From Bacteroidota bacterium (GTDB lineage: Bacteria > Bacteroidota > Bacteroidia > Chitinophagales > Chitinophagaceae): a DNA stretch of 64,000 bases. Position 1 is the first letter of the stretch. Each line of letters begins with the position of its first letter. Location: positions 1 through 64,000 of the forward strand of contig SXXL01000042.1 of NCBI GenBank assembly GCA_005789565.1. The letters run 5' to 3'. Positions 37,191 through 45,937 of the stretch are shown here, piece by piece. The notes beneath the pieces are model-generated. The model saw nothing but the letters and a program-made list of their open reading frames with translations. It was not told the origin of the DNA and made no database searches. A program made the translations under genes and the position numbers.

Positions 37191-39008
37191 ATGAGTGAAG
37201 TCGTGAAAACATCCGCCCCCGTCTCCGAAGGCGCCCATATTGCCCACCCGCATGAGCAGGCACATGAGCATCATCACGAGACCTTTGTATCGAAGTACAT
37301 CTTTAGCATGGACCACAAGACGATCGGGAAGCAATTCCTGATCACGGGTATCGTGTGGGCCATTATTGGCGGACTCTTCTCCGTGCTCTTCCGTCTCCAG
37401 TTGGGCTATCCGGAAGAATCCTTTCCGATCCTCGAGACCTTCTTCGGGGAGTGGGCCAAAGGCGGACAGATTCAGCCTGAATTCTATTACGGACTGGTAA
37501 CCATCCACGGAACCGTACTCGTATTCTTCGTGTTGACCGCCGGACTCAGCGGAACCTTTGCGAACCTGCTCATTCCACTGCAAGTGGGTGCCCGCGACAT
37601 GGCCTCTCCGTTCCTGAACATGTTATCCTACTGGTTCTTCTTCCTGGCCGGGGTGGTGATGTTGAGTTCCATTTTTGTACATACCGGTCCGGCTTCGGGT
37701 GGTTGGACGATGTATCCGCCCCTCAGTGCCCTTCGTCAGGCTGGCGACGGACAAAAACTCGGCGCGGATCTTTGGTTGATCAGCATGTCGCTTTTCATCA
37801 TCTCTTCCTTGTTGGGCGGCTTGAACTATATCGCTACCATCCTGAACATGCGTACCAAAGGCATGAGCATGACGCGCTTGCCGCTTCCCATCTGGGCGAT
37901 GTTCTTTACGGCCGTGTTGGGCGTATTGTCCTTCCCCGTGTTGCTCTCCGGCGCCATCCTGCTGCTCTGCGACCGCAACCTGGGCACCAGTTTTTACCTG
38001 AGTGATATTGTTGTAAATGGTGAGATCCTTCCCAATGAGGGCGGTAGTGCGATCCTGTATCAGCACTTGTTCTGGTTCTTGGGTCATCCTGAGGTATACA
38101 TCATTCTGTTGCCGGCGATGGGCATGGTATCCGAGATCCTGTCGGTGAATTCCCGCAAGCCGATCTTCGGTTATATGGCGATGCTGGGTTCATTGTTCGC
38201 GATTTGTATTCTTGCCTTCCTGGTTTGGGCGCACCATATGTTCGTAACGGGACTGAATCCGTTCCTCGGATCGGTATTCGTGTTGCTGACTTTACTCATC
38301 GCGGTACCCTCCGCCATTAAAGTGTTCAACTGGATCACGACCATCTGGCGCGGAAACATTCGGTTTACGCCGGCCACGTTGTTTGCGATCGGTTTTGTGA
38401 GCTTGTTCATTTCCGGCGGACTGACCGGAATCTTCTTGGGTAACTCGACCATTGATATTCACTTGCACGATACCATGTTCGTGGTAGCGCACTTCCATAT
38501 TGTAATGGGAGTCGCTTCATTCTTTGGCATGTTTGCCGGGGTGTATCATTGGTTCCCCAAGATGTTCGGTCGGTACCTGAACAATACGATGGCCTACATG
38601 CACTTTTGGGTGACCATGATCGGATCTTATCTGATCTTCTGGCCGATGCACTATCAGGGGTTGGCCGGTGTACCGCGTCGTTATCTGGATAAGCGCGGCT
38701 GGGTATCGTTCAATGATTTTGCGGACCTGGACAAGATGATCACCGTGGTTTCGATCGTGGTGTTTGCGGCGCAGCTCCTCTTTGTTTTCAACTTCTTTTA
38801 TTCCATATTTAAAGGGCGTAAGGTTCGTACTGCCAATCCTTGGGGTGCGAATACGTTGGAATGGACGACCCCCATCCGTCCCGGTCACGGGAACTGGGAG
38901 GGCGATATCCCCGAGGTGCACCGTTGGCCTTATGATTATGGAAAGGATGGACGCGAGTTCATTCCACAAACAGAACCGGTCAGCGCGCAGGAGACGAAGT
39001 CTCACTGA
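37191..39008 (+). CDS. coxA: Cytochrome c oxidase subunit I
   Basis: HLFWFLGHPEVYIILLPAMGMVSEI; VWAHHMFVTG; HDTMFVVAHFHIVMG. Confidence 0.96.
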   Translation: MSEVVKTSAPVSEGAHIAHPHEQAHEHHHETFVSKYIFSMDHKTIGKQFLITGIVWAIIGGLFSVLFRLQLGYPEESFPILETFFGEWAKGGQIQPEFYYGLVTIHGTVLVFFVLTAGLSGTFANLLIPLQVGARDMASPFLNMLSYWFFFLAGVVMLSSIFVHTGPASGGWTMYPPLSALRQAGDGQKLGADLWLISMSLFIISSLLGGLNYIATILNMRTKGMSMTRLPLPIWAMFFTAVLGVLSFPVLLSGAILLLCDRNLGTSFYLSDIVVNGEILPNEGGSAILYQHLFWFLGHPEVYIILLPAMGMVSEILSVNSRKPIFGYMAMLGSLFAICILAFLVWAHHMFVTGLNPFLGSVFVLLTLLIAVPSAIKVFNWITTIWRGNIRFTPATLFAIGFVSLFISGGLTGIFLGNSTIDIHLHDTMFVVAHFHIVMGVASFFGMFAGVYHWFPKMFGRYLNNTMAYMHFWVTMIGSYLIFWPMHYQGLAGVPRRYLDKRGWVSFNDFADLDKMITVVSIVVFAAQLLFVFNFFYSIFKGRKVRTANPWGANTLEWTTPIRPGHGNWEGDIPEVHRWPYDYGKDGREFIPQTEPVSAQETKSH

Positions 39009-39038
39009 TCGCCGGTGGTTCTATAAAAATATACAGCG

Positions 39039-39935
39039 TTGGCGATGTCGAGAATACGCGATTATTGGATGTTGACGAAGCCTACGCTGAGTATCCTGGT
39101 GGTGTTCAGCAGTGTGGTGAGTTTTATGCTCACCCGCGGCTATGAGTCGTTCGCCGACCCGCTCTACCGGATCCTGTCGCTCTTTGTCAGTGGATTTTTG
39201 GTCACGGGCAGTGCCAATGCGATGAATCAGTGTACCGAAAAGGACACGGATGCGGGCATGAAGCGAACCGCTTCTCGTCCCATCGCCTCGGGCCGGATGT
39301 CGGTAACGGCCGGCTGGGTCTTTGCGATCTTGACGGGCGTGCTGGGTGTGAGTTGGCTCGCATGGGCGTTCAACTTTCTCACGGCGGCGCTGGCGGCCCT
39401 TAGTTTGTTCTTGTATGCGTTCATCTACACGCCGTTGAAGAAAGTCAGTTCCCTGGCCGTGTTGATGGGGGCGATTCCGGGGGCGTTGCCTTGTTTGATC
39501 GGGTGGACGGCCGGCGAGGGCGAACTGAGTTTGGGAGGATGGATCGTGTTTGCGTTCCAGTTCTTCTGGCAGTTTCCGCATTTCTGGGCCATTGCCTGGG
39601 TGGCGCATCGGGATTATGCGGCGGTGGGGTTCAAGCTCCTTCCGTCGGATCAAGGTCCCACCCGCTTCACCGCGCTGCAGACGGTGCTCTATGCCTTGCT
39701 GCTGTTGCCGGTTACGCTGATGCCTTTTTTCACCGGCATCTGTGAATATGCTACGGTGAGTGGGCAAGTGGGATTGGGATTGGTCTTGCTCTCGAACGCC
39801 TTTTTGATCGTTCGGTGTGTGCAGTTGTATCAGGGGATGGACGTGAAGCAGGCACGCCGCGTGATGTTTGGTAGTTATTTGTATTTGCCGGTGGTGATGT
39901 TGAGCTGGTTGCTCAGCAGGATCACGGTTGGATAA
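39039..39935 (+). CDS. cyoE: Heme O synthase (protoheme IX farnesyltransferase)
   Basis: NAMNQCTEKDTDAGMKRTASRPIASGRMS; UbiA-type prenyltransferase. Confidence 0.93.
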   Translation: MAMSRIRDYWMLTKPTLSILVVFSSVVSFMLTRGYESFADPLYRILSLFVSGFLVTGSANAMNQCTEKDTDAGMKRTASRPIASGRMSVTAGWVFAILTGVLGVSWLAWAFNFLTAALAALSLFLYAFIYTPLKKVSSLAVLMGAIPGALPCLIGWTAGEGELSLGGWIVFAFQFFWQFPHFWAIAWVAHRDYAAVGFKLLPSDQGPTRFTALQTVLYALLLLPVTLMPFFTGICEYATVSGQVGLGLVLLSNAFLIVRCVQLYQGMDVKQARRVMFGSYLYLPVVMLSWLLSRITVG

Positions 39936-39940
39936 GATAG

Positions 39941-40531
39941 ATGGACAAGATGAACATGAGTATGACGAATAAGATGGAACAAAAGCGCATGCATCCGCAT
40001 AAGTTTACCCTCTGGGTGGCGATCGGAAGCTTGTTGATGATGTTTGCCGGTCTCACCAGTGCTTTCATTGTAAAAAGCAATCAGGTGAACTGGAAACCCG
40101 TCGCCATGCCGTTGTGGTTCACGGCTTCCACGATCCTGATGTTACTCAGCAGTGGCACCATGCAGTTGGCACTGAAGAGTTTTCGGGAGCGGGTGATGCG
40201 GAACTATCGGCTGTGGATGTGGGTGACGCTGGTACTGGGCGTGGGCTTTGTGGCGTGTCAGTGGATCGGGTTTCAGGAATTATGGTCGAACCAGGTAACC
40301 TTTCAGGGTGCTGGGGCCGGGCAGTTCCTGTATGTGATCTTCGGGTTGCATGCCTTGCACGTGATCGCCGGGGTGATCGTGTTGCTGGTGATGGCCATTC
40401 GATCCTTTGTGGGTTCGGTGAAGTCCTACAACACCATACCCGTGGAGATCGCGGCTACCTATTGGCATTTTGTGGATCTCTTGTGGATCTATCTGTTCGT
40501 CTTCTTCTGGGTCGTGGGCGGCGGACAATAA
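39941..40531 (+). CDS. Heme-copper oxidase subunit III family protein (short form)
   Basis: YVIFGLHALHVIAGVIVLLVMAIR; VEIAATYWHFVDLLWIYLF. Confidence 0.88.
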   Translation: MDKMNMSMTNKMEQKRMHPHKFTLWVAIGSLLMMFAGLTSAFIVKSNQVNWKPVAMPLWFTASTILMLLSSGTMQLALKSFRERVMRNYRLWMWVTLVLGVGFVACQWIGFQELWSNQVTFQGAGAGQFLYVIFGLHALHVIAGVIVLLVMAIRSFVGSVKSYNTIPVEIAATYWHFVDLLWIYLFVFFWVVGGGQ

Positions 40532-40561
40532 AAAACAATAACATTCGATAAACGATATAGC

Positions 40562-41443
40562 ATGTCGACAACAACAGCATCCGTTCAGCAAACCAAATGG
40601 TGGACCGGGGGAAAAAGCCCCTTCAACCTCGAGTATGGTAAACTCATGATGTGGTATTTCCTCATGAGTGATGCCTTCACGTTCGGGGCTTTCCTGATCT
40701 CCTATGGAACGATCCGTTTCAGCCAGAATTTTTGGCCCGATCCCAACGTAGTCTTCAATGCTTTTCCCGGTGCGGGCCATGCGAACCTGCCGTTGGCCTT
40801 TGTGAGTGTAATGACCTTTATCCTGATCATCAGTTCGGTGACGATGGTGTTGGCGGTGCATGCCGGTCACAACAACGATAAGAAGAGTGTGATCAAGTGG
40901 TTGATCTGGACCATCATCGGGGGCGCAGCCTTCTTGGGTTGTCAGGCTTGGGAGTGGCATCACCTGATCACCGGCGAGCATGCGGTGTTGATGGATGGTC
41001 GGCTCGACATCGTGGGACAAACCACCAGCGTCAATCCCTGGGGTGACTTGGTCACAAATGAAGCGGCGATCGCGGCGTTGGCCAAGACCCCGCATGAAAC
41101 GCTCGTCAGCTTGGCACACCTGAGCGATCACAACATCACGCACGAAGCGGCCATGAACATGAATCACGACGACCTGATGAAGACGGTTTCGGCCAACCTC
41201 GATGCCCTGCACATCCGCAAGAATGGTCCCGTTGCCTTCGGCGGATATTTCTACGGCATCACCGGGTTCCACGGCTTCCACGTATTCTCCGGCGTGATCA
41301 TTAATATTATCATGCTGATCATGACGCAGAAAGACGTGTTCGCTAAACGCGGCCATTACCTGATGATCGAGAAAGCCGGACTCTACTGGCACTTCGTGGA
41401 TCTGGTTTGGGTATTCGTCTTCCTCTGCTTCTACTTGATCTAA
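40562..41443 (+). CDS. Cytochrome c oxidase subunit III with large hydrophilic insertion
   Basis: YGITGFHGFHVFSGVIINI; GLYWHFVDLVWVFVFLCFYLI; about 85-aa non-TM insertion. Confidence 0.9.
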   Translation: MSTTTASVQQTKWWTGGKSPFNLEYGKLMMWYFLMSDAFTFGAFLISYGTIRFSQNFWPDPNVVFNAFPGAGHANLPLAFVSVMTFILIISSVTMVLAVHAGHNNDKKSVIKWLIWTIIGGAAFLGCQAWEWHHLITGEHAVLMDGRLDIVGQTTSVNPWGDLVTNEAAIAALAKTPHETLVSLAHLSDHNITHEAAMNMNHDDLMKTVSANLDALHIRKNGPVAFGGYFYGITGFHGFHVFSGVIINIIMLIMTQKDVFAKRGHYLMIEKAGLYWHFVDLVWVFVFLCFYLI

Positions 41444-41522
41444 CAACTAATGACTAACAACTAACGACTGAAAGCTAACGACTACGACTCTGAACCCTGA
41501 ACTCCGAACTCTGAACTATTAA
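41440..41522 (-). repeat. Heptad array J: CTAACAA CTAATGA CTAACAA CTAACGA CTGAAAG CTAACGA CTACGA CTCTGAA CCCTGAA CTCCGAA CTCTGAA CTATTAA
   Basis: 12 units, 11 of exactly 7 bp. Confidence 0.93.
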
Positions 41523-41525
41523 GTT

Positions 41526-41948
41526 ATGATACATCCCGCCTTCGAAGAAGTAACCGAACATCACCACGTAGACGACGCAACCTTTAAGAAGCGTGTCCGC
41601 AACACTACCATTTTGTTGTCGGTCATCACCGTGGTGGAACTGGCCATTGGTCTGGCTATCTACAACATCCACAAGGGTGAGAATCCCAGTGAACTGCTGG
41701 TGCTCATGTTCAAGGGGATGGTTTGCATCCTGACCTTGGCCAAGGCCTACTACATCGTATCAGTGTTCATGCACCTGGGCGATGAGGTCCGCAATATGAT
41801 CATGACCATCGTGGTTCCCTTGCTGCTCTTCGTGTGGTTCATTGGCGCTTTTATCTGGGATGGCAGTTCGTATAAGAATTTGCGCAACAAATACGATCGG
41901 CATTTCAAGGAGTCTACCATGCCCGTCAAGCATGGGGCACATAAATAG
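41526..41948 (+). CDS. Prokaryotic cytochrome c oxidase subunit IV-like
   Basis: Small multi-TM ORF after subunit III: KGMVCILTLAKAYYIVSVFMHLGDE. Confidence 0.85.
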   Translation: MIHPAFEEVTEHHHVDDATFKKRVRNTTILLSVITVVELAIGLAIYNIHKGENPSELLVLMFKGMVCILTLAKAYYIVSVFMHLGDEVRNMIMTIVVPLLLFVWFIGAFIWDGSSYKNLRNKYDRHFKESTMPVKHGAHK

Positions 41949-42008
41949 TCGTTTTCGCCGAACCCCCGGGGTTCCCGGTTGTTCTAAGAACGACGCAATC
42001 GTATCACC

Positions 42009-42806
42009 TTGAACAAACGTGCTTTTCTCGCCATTTTATTGGCACTCTTCGTGCCCCTGGTGGCTTATTTTCTGGTGTCTGACCTGAGTGGGTCGGCCAC
42101 GCAAATGCCCCGCCATTATTTTCCGGACTCCGTGGTACAGCGGGTTCAAAAGGGAAAGCAAGTGTCCGATACCGTTTGGCATCGGGCGCAGGAGCCGCGA
42201 TTGATCAATCAACTCGGCGACACGGTTACGTTCGATAGTTTGCGCGGGAAGATCCTCATCCTGGATTTCTTCTTCACGCGTTGCCCGACGATCTGCCCTT
42301 ACATGACCCTGAACATGAAACGGATGGCCGAGTCGATCCACAACGGCAAGCGGGTGGGGGACAAGACCAACAAGCGCGTTCATTTTGTGTCGGTCAGCAT
42401 CGATCCGGAGAGGGACAGCCTGGCGCGGATCAAGGCCTGGGCCGATCGTTTTCAGATCAACCCCGACCAATGGTGGATCCTGACCGGCAACCGCGATTCC
42501 ATTTATCGTTTCGTGTTGGAGGAGGTCAAATTGGGATTGATCGATGGGGAAGGCGTGGATTCCAATTTCGTGCACAGCGATAAGTTCGTGATGTTGGATT
42601 CGGCTCGTATCGTTCGCGGGTATTACAGCGGACTGGATTCGATGGAATTAAAAAAACTTTCGAATGACTTGGTGATGCTGACCATGGAGAAGGACCCGAA
42701 TCGTAAATCTTTCCTCTCCGGCAAGCTTCCCATCATGGCCTTTGCTTTTCTGGCGGCCCTCTTTGGGGTGATCGCACTCATATTCTTCTTAAAAAAATCT
42801 CGCTGA
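42009..42806 (+). CDS. SCO1/SenC family copper chaperone (TTG start)
   Basis: LDFFFTRCPTICPYMTLNMKRM (CxxxC). Confidence 0.9.
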   Translation: MNKRAFLAILLALFVPLVAYFLVSDLSGSATQMPRHYFPDSVVQRVQKGKQVSDTVWHRAQEPRLINQLGDTVTFDSLRGKILILDFFFTRCPTICPYMTLNMKRMAESIHNGKRVGDKTNKRVHFVSVSIDPERDSLARIKAWADRFQINPDQWWILTGNRDSIYRFVLEEVKLGLIDGEGVDSNFVHSDKFVMLDSARIVRGYYSGLDSMELKKLSNDLVMLTMEKDPNRKSFLSGKLPIMAFAFLAALFGVIALIFFLKKSR

Positions 42807-42807
42807 T

Positions 42808-43350
42808 ATGCTACCTGCTGTCTGGCAAAAAAATGACGCGAAAGCACGCGTCCTCATCTTTACGTTCTCGGCCATTGTCTTTGCTGCCGTGGTGATCTTG
42901 GGACGTATTCAAGTAAAGGTCGATCTGGGCTTTGATGTGCATCTCTTCGCCCGGATCAATGCTTTTATCAATTCCGGCGTGGCATTGTTGTTGCTCGGCG
43001 GGTTGTTCAGTGTAAAATCTAAGAACTATCTTTTGCACAAGCGCCTCATGATGGCGGCGATGATCCTTTCCGTCCTTTTTCTGCTGAGCTACATCGCGCA
43101 TCACCTGTTTGCCGCGGAAACACCTTTTGGGGGTGCGGGCACGATCCGAACCGTGTATTACCTGATCCTATTCACGCATATTCCGTTGGCGGGATTGATC
43201 CTTCCGTTCATTTTATTCTCGGCCTATCGCGCACTCATCGGCGATTGGCCGGCACACCGGAAGTTGGTGCGATACACCTGGCCGATTTGGTTCTATGTGG
43301 CGGTGACGGGCGTGATCGTGTATTGTCTGATCAGTCCCTACTATCAATAA
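42808..43350 (+). CDS. DUF420 family membrane protein
   Basis: HKRLMMAAMILSVLFLLSYIAHHLFAAETPFGG; CtaM-like context after SCO. Confidence 0.88.
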   Translation: MLPAVWQKNDAKARVLIFTFSAIVFAAVVILGRIQVKVDLGFDVHLFARINAFINSGVALLLLGGLFSVKSKNYLLHKRLMMAAMILSVLFLLSYIAHHLFAAETPFGGAGTIRTVYYLILFTHIPLAGLILPFILFSAYRALIGDWPAHRKLVRYTWPIWFYVAVTGVIVYCLISPYYQ

Positions 43351-44576
43351 CGATAGAGCACTTTGTTTCGGGCGATCAGGCAAGCGCCCATGACCCCGGC
43401 CCGTTCTCCCAATTTGGAGAGTAGCAGCTGCGTATCACTGTTGATCAAGCTGAGTGAGTATTTGTTGAAGGCACTTCGGATGGGTAAGCGTAAATAATCG
43501 CCCGTTTCCGACAGGGTTCCGCCGAGGATCAACAGTTCCGGGTTGAATACGTTGATCAGCATGGCAATGCCCTTGCCCAATTTCTCGCCGATGTCGGCCA
43601 GGATCTCGATCGAAAGAATGTCCTCGTTCTGCGCAGCTTGAATAATGTCGAGCAACGTGATCTCGCCGACCGATTTTTTCTTCCGCATCGCGGAGGAGCT
43701 GGAGCCCTGTTCGATCCGCTCGCGGAATTTTCGGATCAGGGCCATCCCGGAGGCTTCGGTTTCCAGACAACCTTTTTTCCCGCAGTGGCAAAGCACTTCG
43801 TTCTCGAAGAACGGAATGTGGCCAAACTCTCCGCTGAACCCCGATTTTCCGTAGTAAAGTTTTCCGTCGATCAACACCCCTAAGCCGATCCCGTAATCCA
43901 TGTTCACGAACAGCACATTGCTGCGGTTCTGGATCTCCGCACCACAATATTCTCCGTAGGCCATGGCCCTGGAGTCGTTTTCCAATACCACCGGAATACC
44001 GATCTCCTTTTCGATCACCGTGGCCAAGGGCTCTTCGTGGAAATGGAAATAGCTGTAACTATATCCATTGGTGTGATTGATGCGACCCGACAAGTTGATG
44101 CCCACGCTCAGGATCTTTTCTTGCTTGATCTTCTGCTCCGAGATAAACTTTCGAATGATGATCATTAACTGTTGCAAGGATTCCGGCGTGTTTTCCAGCT
44201 TGTACGGGATCTTCTCGTGGAGGTCGACCAACTGCTTCTTGAAATTCAACAACCCCACATTCACGTAATATCGTTTTACATCCACCCCGATAAAGTAACA
44301 GGCCTCCGATACCAGCCCATAAATACTGGCCCTTCGCCCTCCGGTGGAATCAAATTTTCCCTCGTCCTTCAGCAAACCGTCCTCGATCAACTCATTCACC
44401 AGACTGGTCACCTTGGGCACACTGGTGTTCAATTCTCGGCTCAGTTCGGTGATGGTGGAATGACCATTCTGATCTATAATGTTGATAATCAGTCTTTTGA
44501 GCGAACGATTCTTAAACACCACCCCGGAGGCGTTCTCATCGCTGAATACTTCAAAAAGTCGGAGGTGGCTGGCCAT
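43344..44576 (-). CDS. ROK family transcriptional regulator
   Basis: N-terminal wHTH GHSTITELSRELNTSVPKVTSLVNELIEDGLL; ROK zinc site CHCGKKGCLETEASG. Confidence 0.92.
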   Translation of the reverse strand: MASHLRLFEVFSDENASGVVFKNRSLKRLIINIIDQNGHSTITELSRELNTSVPKVTSLVNELIEDGLLKDEGKFDSTGGRRASIYGLVSEACYFIGVDVKRYYVNVGLLNFKKQLVDLHEKIPYKLENTPESLQQLMIIIRKFISEQKIKQEKILSVGINLSGRINHTNGYSYSYFHFHEEPLATVIEKEIGIPVVLENDSRAMAYGEYCGAEIQNRSNVLFVNMDYGIGLGVLIDGKLYYGKSGFSGEFGHIPFFENEVLCHCGKKGCLETEASGMALIRKFRERIEQGSSSSAMRKKKSVGEITLLDIIQAAQNEDILSIEILADIGEKLGKGIAMLINVFNPELLILGGTLSETGDYLRLPIRSAFNKYSLSLINSDTQLLLSKLGERAGVMGACLIARNKVLYRY

Positions 44577-44740
44577 GGGTAGTTCATCCGCCCAAAAAGC
44601 GGAGAGGCAAACTAACCATTTTGGTCAAAAAACGGGCGAAAAACTTAGAGCTTACTAAAAAAAATTAAAAAGTAGCCCCGATTCTTAAAAAAATTGTGTT
44701 TATTTGAAGGCTTCGCTTTTCATCCATTCAACTGCTTGCC

Positions 44741-45937
44741 ATGCTTGCGAATGCTGCTGCGGCTACCTCTTTGGGGGTTGCCCGTTACAGTGAATTGTAT
44801 TTATCCGAGTTAAAGGATAACATTCTGCCTTTTTGGGTGGAGCATAGTCGTGATGAAAAGAACGGCGGATTTTTCACCTGTTTGGATCGGTTTGGGAAGG
44901 TGTATGACACCGACAAGTTTGTTTGGTTGCAGGGGCGTCAAGTTTGGTGTTTCAGTTACATGTATAAGAATCTGGAGGCGAATCCGCAGTGGTTGCATAC
45001 GGCCTTATTGGGTGCGGAGTTTCTGAAGCAACACGGACGGGATGCCGAGGGTAATTGGTATTTCTCGTTGACGGCTGAGGGCAAGCCCTTGGTGCAGCCG
45101 TATAATATATTCAGTGATTGTTTTGCGACGATGGCGTTTGCGGCGTTGGACCGGGTGCAGCCTCGGGATGAGTGGAAGCAGATTGCACTCGATACGTTTG
45201 AGAATATCATTCGTCGGCAGGACAATTGGAAGGGCATGTACAACAAGGTGGTGCCGGGTACACGTCCCCTGAAAAATTTCAGTTTGCCGATGATCTTATG
45301 TAATCTCTCCTTGGAGTTGGAGCATTTGATCGGGGCGGATCGGGTGAATTCGTTTGCTCCGGAGGTGATCGATCAGGTGATGAATATTTTTTATCAGCCG
45401 GATTCGGGATTGATCCTGGAGAATGTGCATCCGGACGGCAAGCCGTCCGATAGTTTCGAGGGACGGATATTGAATCCGGGTCACGCTATTGAGGCTATGT
45501 GGTTCATCATGGATCTGGGTAAGCGTTTTCAGGATCAGTCCCTGATTGAAAAAGCAAAAGACATTTTACTACACACGTTAGAATACGGATGGGATCAAGA
45601 GAATGGCGGTATTTTTTATTTTCTGGACATCCAAGGCCATCCGCCTCAGCAATTGGAGTGGGATCAAAAACTTTGGTGGGTGCATGTGGAGACGTTGGTG
45701 GGATTGGCCAAGGGATATGCGCTCACGGGAGATCCGCGTTGCGCTCAGTGGTTCGAGAAAGTACACAAGTATACCTGGTCGCATTTTCGGGATGAGGAAT
45801 ATGGCGAGTGGTTTGGATATCTCAATCGCCGCGGCGAGGTGTTGTTGCCGTTGAAGGGGGGTAAATGGAAAGGATGTTTTCACATTCCGCGTTCCTTGTA
45901 TCAGGTACATAAAACATTATCTCAATTGCCCGGATGA
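44741..45937 (+). CDS. AGE family N-acylglucosamine 2-epimerase / isomerase
   Basis: LPFWVEHSRDEKNGGFFTCLDRFGKVYDTDKFVWLQGRQVW. Confidence 0.92.
   Translation: MLANAAAATSLGVARYSELYLSELKDNILPFWVEHSRDEKNGGFFTCLDRFGKVYDTDKFVWLQGRQVWCFSYMYKNLEANPQWLHTALLGAEFLKQHGRDAEGNWYFSLTAEGKPLVQPYNIFSDCFATMAFAALDRVQPRDEWKQIALDTFENIIRRQDNWKGMYNKVVPGTRPLKNFSLPMILCNLSLELEHLIGADRVNSFAPEVIDQVMNIFYQPDSGLILENVHPDGKPSDSFEGRILNPGHAIEAMWFIMDLGKRFQDQSLIEKAKDILLHTLEYGWDQENGGIFYFLDIQGHPPQQLEWDQKLWWVHVETLVGLAKGYALTGDPRCAQWFEKVHKYTWSHFRDEEYGEWFGYLNRRGEVLLPLKGGKWKGCFHIPRSLYQVHKTLSQLPG

Noticed and set aside
32555-37263. Long antisense ORFs (32555..33565, 35105..36082, 36133..37263) across act/cox genes
   Set aside because: Antisense to well-recognised conserved genes with low-plausibility His/Arg-rich composition.
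39941-41443. Two consecutive subunit III genes as a frameshifted or split single gene
   Set aside because: Each has its own start and stop and independent conserved subunit III motifs; they are paralogous subunits, not fragments.
41950-41985. GAACCCCCGGGGTTC palindrome before the SCO gene as a terminator
   Set aside because: 7-bp arms with no loop and no T-run; adjacent genes appear co-transcribed.
43344-43350. 7-bp overlap of convergent ROK and DUF420 stop codons as a regulatory feature
   Set aside because: Common compact convergent arrangement.
44620-44690. AT-rich imperfect palindrome CTTACTAAAAAAAATTAAAAAGTAG between ROK and AGE genes as a ROK operator
   Set aside because: Only a 4-bp clean arm inside poly-A/T sequence; plausible location but insufficient evidence.
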